Made by a program: the position numbers and the translations under genes. Below the pieces are notes generated by a model. That model had not been told where the DNA came from. It saw nothing but the letters and a program-made list of their open reading frames with translations, and searched no databases. From assembly GCA_003342815.1 (NCBI GenBank), contig PTEX01000298.1:558001-622000 (forward strand): a DNA stretch of 64,000 nt, written 5' to 3'. Shown here in pieces: positions 46,003 through 58,410 of the stretch. The stretch comes from Eudromia elegans (Eukaryota > Chordata > Aves > Tinamiformes > Tinamidae). Each line of letters opens with the position of its first letter. The first letter of the stretch is position 1.

Positions 46003-48515
46003 AGAACCACACAGAATCACAGAATGGCTGAGGTCAAAAGGGACCTTTAGATACCATCTAGCCCAACCCCCCTGCTCCAGCAGGGACCTTTAGAGCGTGG
46101 GGCACAGGGTGGCATCCGGGCGGGGTTTGAAGATCTCCAGAGAAGGAGACTCAGCCTCTCAGGGTATGCCATTCCAGGGCTCTGCCACCCTCACAGTAAA
46201 TAAGTTTTTCCTCACACAGAGATGGAACTTTCTGTATTTTAATTTATACCCATTAGTACTTGTCCTATCCCTGGCCACCATGAAGAAGAGTTAGGCCTCA
46301 TTCTTTTTACCCTCTCCTCTCAGATATTTTTACATATTGGTAAGATTCCCCTCTCAGTCTTCTCCAGGATAAACAAACCCAGCTCGCTTAATCTTTTCTC
46401 ATATGGTAGATGCTCCAGTCCCTTAATCATCTTGTTGCTCTACGTTGGACCCTCTATAGAAGCTCCACACCCGTCTTGTCCTGGGTAGACCAGACCGGCC
46501 CCCAATACTCCAGGTGGGGCCTCACCAGAGCTGAGGAGAGGGGCAGGATCCCCTCCCTTGACCTGCTGGCAACGCTCCTCCTGATGCAGGACAGGATCCC
46601 ATTGGCCTTCTTGGCCACGAGGGCACATTGCTGCCTCATGGTTAACTTGTTGTCTACCTGGACTGCCAAATCCTCCATGGATCTCTTTTCTAACAGGTCA
46701 GCCCCTAATGTGTACTGGTGCCTGAGGTTACTCCTGCCCATGTGCAGGACCCTGCACTTGCCTTTGTTGTCATGAGGTTCTCCACCCACTCTCCAGCCTT
46801 TCCAAGTCCCTCTGGATGGCAGTACAGCCCTCTGGAGTGTTTGCCACTCTGCCAAGTTTTGTATCATCCGCAAACTTGCTGAGGGTTCATTCTGTCCCCT
46901 CATCCAGTTCATTGACTAATAAGTTGAACAGCATTGAATCCAGTACTGACTCCTGGGGGACACCACTGACCATAGGCCTCCAAGTACACTTGGCACCATT
47001 TTTCATAACCCTCTGATCTCTATCATCTAGCCAGTTCTCAGTCTGCCCCACTGTCCATTCATCTAAACCAAACTTTCTGAGCTTCCCTATGAGGATGTTA
47101 TGGGAAACAGTGCCAAAAGCCTTGCTGAAGTCAAGGCAGACAATGCCCACTGCTCTTCCCTCATCCCTCCATTCACCTATCACATCAAAGAAGGCTACCA
47201 GATTGGTTAAACACAACTTCTCTGTGGTGAATCCGTGCTGACTACTCCTGACCACCTTCTTTTCCTTGACATACTTACAGATTGTCTCTAGATGAGCTGC
47301 TCCATCACCTTTCCAGGGATGGCGGTGAGGCTGACTGATCTATAGTTTTCTGGGGCCTCCTTCTTGCCCTCTTTGAAGATGGGGATCGTGTTGGCTTTCT
47401 TCCAGTATTTGCTACTTCTCCTGTTCTCCATGATGTCTCAAAGATGAGAGATAGTAGCTGAGCAGTAACACCTACCAGTTCCATCAGCAACTGCAGATGC
47501 GTCCCATCAGGGCACATAGATTTGTGTCTATCTTGCCTGATAACCTCTAACCCAAACCTCCGCAACTAAAGTAATTTTCTCTCCAGATTTTCTCTCTTGT
47601 CTCTGTGCTCTGCAATTCATCTAGTAAAGACTGAAGAAAAGAAGGCATTTAGTAACTCTGTTTTCTCTGCATGCTCCTTCACCAAGGCACTCACCCCATT
47701 CAGCAGCAGGCTGACATTTTCCCTAGTCTTCCCATCACTGCTGATGAAGAAGCCTGCCTGGTTGTCCCTGATATCTCCTGTTAAAGTTAATTCCAAATGG
47801 GCCTTGGCCTTCCTTGATGCATCCCTGCAGTCTCTGACAATGTTCCTATATTCCTCCCACATGGTATGACTCTTCTTCCACATTATGTATGCTTTCTTCT
47901 TCTGTTTAAGATTTACCAAGAGCTCCTTGCCCATTCACACAGGTCTCCTTTCCCCCTTTCTCGACTTCTTTCTTGTAGGAATGCACTGATCCTGAGTTTG
48001 GAGGAAATTGTGCTTGAATAATATCCAACTCTCCTGGATCTCTTTTCCTTCTAGGGCCCTGGCCTAGGAGATTTCTCCACAGAGGTCCCTGAAGAGGTCA
48101 GAGTTGGCTCTCTTGAAGTCCAGGGTTGCAATCCTACTTCTTGCTCAGCTCCCTCCTCACAGGATCTTGAACTCCAACGTCTCTGTCACTGCAGCTGAGA
48201 CTGCCCTTGACCTTCACATTTCCAACTAGACCATCTCTCTTTGTTAGTACCAGGTCCAGCAGCCCCCCCTCTCCTTGTTGGTTCATCTAGCACCTACCTC
48301 AAGCAGTTATCTACAATGTTCTGCAGGAACCTCCTGGACTGTTTGTTCCTAACTGTGTGGTCATCCCAACAGACACTGGGGTTGTTGAAGGACTAAGGCC
48401 TGTGACCGTTACAGCTGCCTGTAGAAGGCCTCTTTCACTTCCTGATCAGTTGGCCTGTAGCAAACACCCACCACAGTGTTGCCCATGTTGACCTGCCTTA
48501 AAGCTCTCCCTGAAG
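46003..48515 (-). mobile_element. Long CR1 LINE copy, ~2.5 kb, reverse strand
   Basis: This is the longest transposon in the window. Its 3' end faces left: 'cacagaatcacagaatggct' at 46011, then the 'agcccaacccccctgctcca' tail. Rightward on the reverse strand come the ORF2 C-terminal blocks, the reverse-transcriptase core, the linker and the C-terminal half of the endonuclease. The 5' end is truncated inside the endonuclease near 48500-48515, so the promoter, ORF1 and the N-terminal endonuclease are absent. Multiple stops and frameshifts make it a dead copy. Wording places it among typical bird CR1 elements; I do not assign a subfamily. Confidence 0.95.
46454..48510 (-). pseudogene. CR1 ORF2 pseudogene (endonuclease C-half plus reverse transcriptase)
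   Basis: CR1 ORF2 makes an endonuclease/reverse transcriptase that nicks the target and copies the element RNA in place. From right to left on the reverse strand I see endonuclease remnants (VVGVCYRPTDQE, LLDLVLTKRDGLVGNVKV), where the expected C-S-D-H-E stretch reads C-S-D-R. Next is the linker with KAHLEL (47617-47934). Then comes the reverse-transcriptase start (MCPDGTHLQLLMELVGV, frameshifted near 47400). Motif A is VCLDFSKAFGTVSH, with the first catalytic Asp kept and the later D of KAFD changed to G. Motif B is SGVPQESVLD, with two altered glycines. A nonsense TGA at 46887-46889 sits just before motif C, FADD (46863-46874), which is intact in the same frame. A later frameshift leads to NKGKCRVLHMGRSNLRHQY and [14 protein letters not shown]. 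It is inactive. Confidence 0.93.
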
Positions 48516-50692
48516 ATGAAGAAGGGATTTATAACTTCATTCAAATATGCATTATGCTAGGAAAACACTTATAAGACCCATGTTCTCCTTCATATGTCTT
48601 CTTTGTGTATTATGAGATACCAGTCTCACTTTGTACACCCACTCATGCAATAGCAACAGCAGAAGAACCCAATTATATCATCTAATGCACAAAGTGTTTT
48701 ATGTATTCTATAGCTCAGTTAAATCACATCTTCCAGGGCTAATAAAAACAAAAATCTGACCTAGAGTTTCTCTCCTTGCCAAACTTATGCTTCTCTTTTC
48801 TTCCCCAGAGGTCCTTTAGTTGCTTAATAAAAAGGTCACAAACAATACATCCTAGCAACAATGATTTTTTCTTTAAAATGGCTAAATAGTTTTTAGTGAA
48901 AGTTTTACAACAAAGAACAGCTCCCCTGACTCTGATCAAACTTCAGAAATTCAGCTGAGAAACTAGGAACTTGCTTGAGCAATGAACTTCAGCAAGAGTT
49001 TTAAAATTAGGTGCCTATCTAAATATCTAGCTTAGAACTGTGAAAATCCAAAGCTACAGAAAAGTGTGACTTTCATTAGCTAGGTAAGACAGAGTTTCAT
49101 GTTCCCTTTAAGCCAACCTAAATGGAATGAAGCAAGCAAATCTACCTTCTTTCACCTCTCCAGCCATGCCCTTCTGTTGGACCTGGAGGCTGTTGGTGAC
49201 CACCTGGTGAGGACACTCAGGGAAAGAACCCATGTGAAAAGAACTACTCTTTCACAGCCTTCTTTCTTTCTTTCACTGTCAAGTTAGCTTTCAACCTGAG
49301 GCCTCATCCAGCCTGGCATGCAGTGTGCCTGCCAAAAGGTGGCAGGAACACGTGGCTAGACAATGGAGGAGAGGAAGCTCACCCATATGAGAGGCAACTG
49401 TCACTTATCACAAAAACAAAAGAGTTATAAAATTCTGTCTCTGGATAAGCTAAAACTGCATGCCATAAATGATTAGTACAATGTTTTTGTTTAATTTAAA
49501 TCAAGAACATGCACAATGTTTGCCACATCCTCAAGAGAAAAGATAATGTTCAGGATTTTGATATAAACACTGCATGCAGTTTTAAGCAATGGAGAAATAT
49601 AAAGCATTTACTGCAAGCTGGGATTTTATGATGCAGTATGCAGTATGATGTATCCAGTATAATAGCTTCTTCTAAGAAGCTAATTAGCTACATCTCAAGA
49701 GGTGGTAGTGTCCACATGGCAGGTTGTCTCTGTAAGACCCTGATTATGTCATATCTGGATAAAAGACTTTGTCTATCTCTTTCTAATTTGCTGTATGACA
49801 GGTATGAGGAAAAGGTAGTTAAAATTTGCTCTTCCAATTCAAGGTAGCTAGAAGTCAGACATATATATGTAGTATTGAAATAGGAGGTTGTTGCATTTAA
49901 TTTTTTTTGATAGTATTTCAAATGAATACAAGATGCTCACCTTTTACTCATTGGGCCAGTGGGTGCAGAAGGCATGAACAATATATTTTCAGGCAAATGC
50001 TCTAAATAATTGAGGTGATAGGTTTAGCTTTTTCAGACCTCAAGGCCAGAAAGCATAAGTAATCATTAAAGTGAATATCAATTGACAGACAGGTGTAGTA
50101 GCTGACAGATTTAGCTCAGCTACAATAGCTGGCATCCAAACATTTATATTAATGCTGTGACTGAAGGAAGTTTTTATTTGTTAATGTCTGAGCACGTTTG
50201 TGAACAAGAGAGCAAATGTAGATATGAAATGTCTAGTGATCTTGGGAAAGGAAAGGTAAGAAAGAGCAACGTAAAGGTGAGCTACAGTATGTGCACTTCT
50301 CTGCCTGTCTGTCTCTCTTGATTCTTTTGTTTTCCCAACTGTGCCCAGTTTGGGGCTGATGTAATTCTGTGGGCAAGCATTCATTAGGATCAGCCTGACC
50401 TGTCACTTCCAAAGTCCATAGTTGCAGGAAGAACTCAGTAGAAATGAAGCTATCACATTAAGCCATTGAGCATTTTAACTCTCTGCTATGAAGTTAGTCT
50501 TGCCAGGACATGAGTGACCATGCTACAACCCATAAAAAAAGCTGGAGGCGGTGGGGAAAGAAAAAATATCCTATGGTTTCAAAACCTTCTTTATGGTCAG
50601 AAAAGATCAATTTCTTCAAGTACCTTCTGAGAGTTCATATATGTTCATTAGGGCAAAATTCTAAAACACTTGCACTTGAGTGCAGACATTAA
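48516..50692. other. Unique noncoding DNA
   Basis: No gene or transposon is recognised. Short frames are featureless. A small GCAGTAT tandem lies near 49633-49646. Confidence 0.5.
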
Positions 50693-51403
50693 TCATAGAA
50701 TCGTAGAATCCTTAAGGTTGGAAGGGGCCTTTAGAGATCATCTAGTCCAACCCCTCCTTGTGCACACAGGGTCACCTAGAGAGTGTGGCACAGGCTGGCG
50801 TCCAAGTGGGTTCAACCCAAATGGGTTGAAGATCTCCAGAGAAGGAGACTCCACAACCTCTCTTCACAACCTGTTCCAGTGCTCTGTCACTCTCACTGCT
50901 AAGAATTTTTGCCTTAATTTCCTGTTGAACTTTTGATGCTTTAGTTTCTGGCCATTTCCTCTAGTCCTGTTGCTGGCTACCCCTGAAAAGAGGGTGGTCC
51001 CACCCTCCTCGCTGCCTCCCTTGAGGTACTTATAGACACTGATCAGGTCCCCTCTCAGTCTTTTCTTCTCCAGGCTAAACAGGCCCAGTTCGCTAAGTCT
51101 TTCCTCATATGGTAGATGCTCCAGTTCCTTAATCATCTTTCTTGCTCTGTTCTGGACCCTCTCCAGTAGCTCCATGTCGCTCCTGTACTGGGGAGCCCAG
51201 AACTGCGCACAGTACTTGAGGTGCGGCCTCACCAGGGCTGAGTAGAGGGGCAGAATCACCTCCCTCAACCTCAGGTCGTCCCTCAGGTGTCTGAGGTTAT
51301 TCCTCCTCAGGTGCAGGTCCTTGCACTTTCCCTTGTTGAATTTCGTAAGATTCTCACCGCCCACTTGTCCAGTCTGTCCAGATTTCTGTGGATGGCAGTG
51401 TTA
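50693..51403 (-). mobile_element. CR1 LINE, ~710 bp, reverse strand, internally deleted
   Basis: The + strand begins with the inverted terminal units 'aatcatagaatcgtagaatc' and the tail 'tttagagatcatctagtcca', and extends to 'tctgtggatggcagtg' near 51400, where AT-rich unique DNA resumes. About 150 bases that normally code for the 'YRLGADWLES...SVASR' block are missing near 51280, with the short repeat CCTCAGGT at or next to the junction. A small local duplication around 50806-50830 ('gtgggtt..aaatgggtt') is also seen. The copy is of moderate age. Confidence 0.94.
50864..51364 (-). pseudogene. CR1 ORF2 C-terminal remnant, 166 codons open
   Basis: This is the longest uninterrupted frame in the window. 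It codes for the conserved tail of CR1 ORF2: [20 protein letters not shown], then (after the internal deletion) [75 protein letters not shown], and VTEHWNRL, where the PRE codons have become a TGA stop. It lacks the endonuclease and all reverse-transcriptase motifs, so it cannot be a working protein. The deletion is in frame, which explains why the frame stays open. Selection is not implied. Confidence 0.9.
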
Positions 51404-54400
51404 AATAAGTATCTAAAATAAATATTAAGTTAAATAAGTATCTACAAATTTGCTGAATCAAGACTGAAAGTGTTTCTGTGCATGGTATTTGAATTGTATC
51501 CATTGGGAACCTCTTGTAAAATCTAGAGAAAATCCAACTTTTTCATCCTGTATTTCAAGCTGAATGATTCTATTCACTTGACTGACCTATTTGGCTCTTC
51601 AAAAGGTAGTTTGAAGTTCAGTGTCCATGATGTCTTTGGTCTCAGGCACTGCAGTCAAATTAGGTCTTCTCTGTTCCAAGAAAGATGTCAGTTTCCTTGC
51701 ATTGCCAGATTCTTTAAGGAGTTAACTAAGGCTGAGAAAAATCATACTTTTCCAATGCTGAAGGTCTGCCAGACTGGGATGATCTGCCACAGCTGGGTTT
51801 GGATTCCTGGCAGGTGGTGATCATAAGAGAAGTTGGAATTTTCCCTGAGCTTCTTGGATTGTTTGAATTTATTCCAAATGGACATCGTACACCAGCACAC
51901 AGGGTGAATCCCAGCTCTCTATTAGATCTCACTGCATCATGAATAATGTCAACAGAAAAAACATGCATATGAAATAAAAAGCAAACAAACCTGATCAAAA
52001 GAGTTCAAAACAAGTGACTTTTAGTGTAGAGATTTGAGGCCATCTCTATTTAATATTCATTGCACATTTTAATAAAACAATGGAAAGTTATGACTCCAAA
52101 TCCTAAAGAATAAGATTTTGTCTTAAGTCAGTCATCATGCAATTTTATGCAGTTTAAAAACAAGGGAGGCAGCAGGTCATACATTCATATTTTATTATCA
52201 TCTTCAGGCCTTTCTTTTTTCTTTCTCTCCCTTTTATCCTGTCTCGTGTTCAAAACCCTGTGCAAACTCTGATAGATTATGTCAGCGCGTAATAGAGGGG
52301 TGCTGACAGGTGTCTATCTGCATTCGTTGTAGGTTGCTGGGCTTCTCTCATAATTGGAACAGAACTGGAGGGCCAGTTAGAACAAAAAAATGTACACTTG
52401 GAAAACTCGTCAGTGTTAAGGATTCATGTGCAGCTAAAATTTGGCATCAGTACACCAGAGCATAATTTGGGGGGAAAAAAAAAAGCAAGCTAGGAATATA
52501 AACAAGCTAAGTCTCAGTAAGGTGAGTTTCTAAGATATCTCTCTCTAATTTTTTCATATACCTCACCAATACTATCATGTGATTAACAGCATGCATTGAG
52601 AGTTAAACTCTAGTTGTTGGCATAGAGAAGACAGCTGCTTCTCCTGTGGAGTACCTCTTGGTTTAGGTTTCTTCTGTTATTGTGGATGGCAAGATGAAGA
52701 TCTCCATTACCATCTCAAGGGCTTTACCTGAACGGCTGTTCTACACATCATCTTTCTTTCTCAGCTTTCTGCAGCTAACAAAACTGAGCAGACTCTTGCT
52801 CCCAGAGTATGCCTAAAATATTTCCAGGTATTGGCATTCTGTTGCCAAAACCTGGCTGGTGTTCTGCTGTGAGAAGAGGAACGTTTTACAGCTATGGGAA
52901 AGACAGAGTATGATTCCTGAGAGTGCTAGTTTGGCTGAAATAAAGGTAATCTAATCCAGTGTTTGCATATCAAATGAAAGATGGCAAAGAAGTTCTTGCA
53001 CATCAGCCAAGACTCATGGTTTCGTTGTTACATGCATTCCATCTGAATTAAAGAGTCAAACATTTTTCCATGCTGCATAGTACTTAGCACATACAGTATT
53101 CGTTTTTAAAGTGTGCCTTATAATCATTAACCAAGCAATCCATATAATATGTGTGTTGTTAGATAATTAATTACATATTATTAACTTATTTTGCTAATAG
53201 CTAAATTGAAGGCTAGCTATTGAGGCAACTTCCCAAAGTTTGTGCGTTAGCAGTATTAGAAACTCATCTCACAATCAATCACATACAGATTGGATACACT
53301 GTGATATTCACATACTGAATGCGACTCACAAAGCTGTAATGAAGCATAGAAAGTGTGCCTAGGAAGAGAACCATTGGGACAGACAGTTCTGACAGACCCT
53401 AGTTCATAGTTAAGACCACTCTGGATTAAAAAAAAAATCTGTCTTTTCTCTGGAGACATTTGATCCTACTTGCATACTTTGAAACATGAATCATATGCCC
53501 ACTCCAGTAGACTCCTCACAATGACTTGGCAGTAGCTTATTCCTGCAGTTGCTTTCCTTTCTACAGAACATTTCAATGACTCATACACTTATGCAAGTTT
53601 TGAGAAGCCAGATACTCTGTGAGAGTCCCAGACATGGTGCCCTTGCCCTGGCATGATTGAAACATGTATTTCCTAGGAGACTGCCTCAGCTAAAGGTTGC
53701 TGGTAGTGGTGGAGGAGTGAGGAGTCCACACTTCTTCCTGGAACCTTGTCCTGGCACTTAGTTTAAGAGATTTCAGAATTTAAATTTCCAGTATAGACAC
53801 CTAAATTCCACTTACATCCTCCACCTTTGATTCATCATTTGATCTGCCAGTGAGGGGCTCACTCCATCTTTAGGATTTTAGTTTGATTTCCAAGCAAGCC
53901 AATGTTTTCCTTTTCATTGCTTACATGTCAGATGGGAATCATGACTATTTTTCCATGTGGTATTTTAAATTAATATGGCTGTGATTAATAATGCTCAGTA
54001 ATTGGTTGTTATTGGCCACCTATACTATTGATATTGTTAAAATTTATTATTATTTCTGTTGCCTAGCTGCCTTAAGCCCTAGATGATTACACTGAACAAC
54101 ATCTTCTCACAGAATTTTGCTTTCTTAACCCTTTCTATAAAGAATCTGTCAGAGAAATACTCATACTCTTTAGACAAAACAATTAATTGAAAATAACACT
54201 ATTTAAAACATAGAAATATGTATTCAATGTTATTTTTTTTTTAACTTTCTTCAGAGCTGTTTTCCCAACTTTAATGTACAAGGTAGATTCATGCCGTTAA
54301 GAGAGAAAGTAGTACAAGCTAAGGCCTCCATAGAGAACATTGGCCAATTCCATTGACCTCCATAGAGAACATGCCAACATAAGGGTTTCTAAAAAGGGTG

Positions 54401-57400
54401 GTTGGATGCTTGAATATAAGCATGATCCTATGTTTTTCTTCTAACAGCATGGTTTCCAACCTTACTTTCCTATAGCTGAAAATGTGACAAAAAAAAAAAA
54501 GAATGCAGGTATGTCTGGTTGTCTCAAAGGCAAGTAGTACGTTATACAGTTGCTGAATTGTGTTTTATTTCTTCTATGAGATTTTTATCACTTTAATGTG
54601 ATATCGGTTTATCACTGTTACTTGCAGATGCAAGCAGCAAAAAAGACATAGGAAAAAGAAAATGGCATCTTTTTTTTTTTCATGTATCAGTGATGAAAAA
54701 GTGCATTTCGGCACCGGACTACTTTTGTATGGAAGCAGATAACGCTAACAAGCACTTAAGGTGATTTAAATTAACATATTCCTAACAAAGCAAAACCAAA
54801 AGCCAAGCAGGTATAAAATTCAAGAAGAATTACAGTCCTTGTATACAAATGAAAAAACACACACTTAGCAATGGAAGAATCCTCCAAAGTTAACATAAGG
54901 GCAGCTATAGCAATGTTTAAAACAATACTATCAAATGTAGGAGATATTTTTTTCTCTACAAAGGCTGTAGACAGAAAAGGTAAAAATGTCTCTAAAATGA
55001 GATGTTAGTTCTCATCACAGTCCTGTCTGCTGTTCCAGTGTAGTTGAGCATATGTTTGAGCCATTCTGGAGCACAAGGAGCAAAACCTCACGTGCACCAT
55101 CACACTGGGCTGCCTCCAGGCCAGCTTTGCTCCTGGAGCGGGATATCAGCCAGGCTTCCTCACCCCTGCTCGTTTGGTGTTTGCAAAAGGGTTGTCATGG
55201 GATTAACTTTGAATTGCTTTTGTAATAATTTTTCATGGGATATTGAAATTCTGTTGAATTAATGATTGCAACAGCTTATTCTCCTAGAACTGTTTTTAAA
55301 TAAGCATTTTTGGAGACATGAGCCATCCTGGGAGATCAGAGAAAAGTAGCTGGTCTGGGTGTAAGATGATTAATGTTCATTATTAAACTCTTTACAATAT
55401 AACTCTCTTAATTGAACCAGGGCAAATATCACTGTGTGGAATGCTTGACTCTTGGATAGTTTTTTCTAAAGAACTGAGTTAAAAAACCCATCTCTGTTCA
55501 AAACTTATTTAAGATACTTTTTTGTTAGTCGTTAGGTTATTCATGGTAAAACAAATAGAATTCCTTTGATTCCTAAATGGTTTTTCTTCTGCATGGCTGT
55601 AATCTGCTTTAGCCATCTGTGACATATGGCCTCACTGATGTCTTGGCACTCCTGAAGCATTGTGTCAAATCCTCACAAGGTGCTGTGAGCTCAGAGCCCA
55701 AGGAGCAGGTCAGTGTTTTATGTGGGTGCTCATGAGAAGACATGTCTGCTGGACCTGCCTGCTCTCACACGTGGATATGGCCTGGCAGTAGGGTCTCTCT
55801 GAGCACAGAGCCTTTCACGAGGAGGCACGGAGGTACCCTGCCGTGGAAGAGGAAATTACTCTTTGAGCAGCTGCACTGTACATCTGTCAAAGAGAAGGCT
55901 GGGCAGAAGAGTGTAACGGGCCAAATCTAGCTAATGGACCATGAACTGGATTAGGCACAACCTGATTTTCAAATCTGTAAGCAGGAAAAGAGGGGATATG
56001 GCATGTTAGCTTGGCTATTTTATAGGTTATTAAGGTTAAGGTTGTTTTATAACCTGTAGTGAAGTCAGTCTAAACCTTTCTTTTCCCCTCTTGAAACTGT
56101 TTGGACCTGATGCTGTAGCTTGTTAATGGAGCATTTCCCTGGCACTGGAGGCATTCCAGATTCTTCCCCTGCTCCAGGAACTGCATATGCATTTAGCATT
56201 GGATTAGATACAAGAATTGCAGAGAGAGCAGAGAATACCCAATCAGTTGCTGAGTTATTTAGCAGAACACTAAAATGGCTATTCTGAGATTGCTACTTGC
56301 AAGTGTATCAGATGTACTGATTTCTGTCATATTTTCGCACACCTGGATCATAGAGACAAGGACCCCTGCTCTTCTTCATATCTAACCTCCTTTTCACCCG
56401 CTATTTTCATTGTAATGGGGCAGAAAGAGGCCAAAGTATTCTCCTGGTTCATCACCTGATTCACACCTGATTCATCATTTGCTGCTTTAAATTGTCCTGC
56501 TTATGTACATAATAAATTATTTATTTATTTATTTTTTATTATCAATTTACTTGCTCCTCACATGTGAGTATGATAACTTTTTTATGGGGTTGAGAAAAAA
56601 TTAAAGCCTATGAAATGATGAAATGAATAGCTACATTGCTATATGGTGAAGAAGAGCTTTCAGAAATCCCTGAGTTCTCATCTTGACTTTATCACAGATT
56701 TCCTCTGTACTCAAGAAAATGACCTACTTTCTTTCTGTTGTATTTTCAATGGCAGTAATATTGCCTTATTTTACAAAGCTGAAGTTGAGACCAAGTAATT
56801 GACATTTAGTGAGCCTTCTGTAAGAAGTAATGTCAAGCCATAGCAACACATTCCTAATGCATTTATTATTACTGTAATCTTTGTTATTATTATTAAATGA
56901 ATTATTGCTCAGTTGTTTTGTCATGTGATATATTACTATTAATAATACCATAATAAGTAAAAACAGCAAAATAAATTAATGATCTAAGAATCAATACTTT
57001 GCTGTCCTGCACCTCTGTTATCTGATTCTGCAGCTGACAGTGCTCTGTGTTTCTGCAGATGGACGTCTAAAAAGACTAGAATCTCATTTATATGTATTTT
57101 TTCCCTTGGGCAAGAAAAGATGAATTGTAACACAATAAAGTAAATTAGGATACATTACACAGTACATTTAAGAAGCTAATTTGAATAATCACATCGCTTG
57201 ATCAAAACTTTATTAAAATCAGTGGGAGTCTTAAATGGATTATCTTCTATGGGTTTTTAAATAAGGTCCTTATAATTTTTCCTCTAGATACTTGAACTGC
57301 ACTCCTTGTGTGCAATAGCACACACTTAAACAAGGACTGATTCAAAAAAAAGGAGACATACAAAAGGAAAAGAGCTGTTAGCTGAAGAGTAGAGAAACTC

Positions 57401-57989
57401 GAAAGGGAGCTAGCATGTTTTCTGTACCTGAGGAGAAGAAATGCTAAGATGATTTAGTGTTGCATCTCCTTCCTCAAAAACTGCTCAATTGTATAATGTG
57501 GTCTATAGAGGGATGAAAACAATGCTTTATAATTGGGCTATGACAAATGCTTGGGGCTGACCACTCCATACAGTGGAGTGGGACACTATATCCACATTTT
57601 GAGTTAAAAAATATCAAGTATGAGCTTTGCATGAATTGATTATGGCTTTCATTCTGGAAGGTGAAAGAAGCTGAAGGTTTAACTTTCTTAATTTCAGGTC
57701 TTTAGGTCTTTTTTCTTTTTTTTTTTCATATTCTCCTCCCTCCCCCCTCTTCTCTGTTAGGTTCATGATGAATATTCAGTAACACTCGGGAACCATTTCC
57801 CCTCCTTTGGGGCTGTGAAATAGGAATGAATAATCTGGAGAAGAAAAATGTGTTGTGAACAACTAGTCTTTTCTCAGAATGAATCCTGTGATGTTTTTCA
57901 CCAAGCAGGATACAGTCAGCAGCATGTTGCTGTGTACACGAGATTTCTTTCACCCTGAAACAACAGGATGAGGAGCCAGCAAGCAGGAG
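51404..57989. other. Long unique noncoding stretch with a candidate conserved element
   Basis: No gene or CR1 is recognised in 6.6 kb. The part at 52180-52400 retains CpG sites and has a TALE/E-box-like cluster, TGACAGGTGTCTATCTG (52304-52320). Other visible structures are a 16-base direct repeat CCTCCATAGAGAACAT (54325-54340 and 54357-54372), a TTTA run near 56515-56537, and a perfect 8-bp inverted repeat at 57561-57581. Confidence 0.45.
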
Positions 57990-58410
57990 CTGGCTACACA
58001 AAGCGAAGGGGAGAAATCTGAAAGGAAATTCTATGAATGCTAGAGGAACAAATCTATAAAACTTTCTGCATTGTGCTTGATTAGCATATTATGGAGCTCA
58101 GCCTACACCTGCTTTTCCCCTCTCCTTAATTTCAATTATAATGTGCTCTATTGTGTTGCATCATTTATTGCTAAATGAATCTAGTTCTAAGGATGTGCAT
58201 TCAGCCAATTTATTCATTAGATCTATTGTAGTGGAACTGAATAAAAGGTTTTATTATCAATCTCCTTAATTTCCAGATAGGATTTAGTGGAAATCAATAT
58301 TAGAGAATGCATAATTGCTAAATCTTCTTAAATTAATAGACTCATTCATTAAGCCTCCCCCAAAAATACTTAGCTGGTATTTCTTGTGACTTTCTCTAAT
58401 TAATTAGCAA
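57990..58410. promoter_or_regulatory. Candidate conserved noncoding element rich in TAAT cores
   Basis: Roughly 400 bases hold many TAAT/ATTA homeodomain cores, ending in CTAATTAATTAGC (58396-58408). The 13-mer TCTCCTTAATTTC occurs twice exactly, at 58121-58133 and 58261-58273. There is no low-complexity slippage pattern and no transposon match. Such composition is typical of vertebrate developmental enhancers, but only cross-species alignment could show conservation. Confidence 0.28.
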
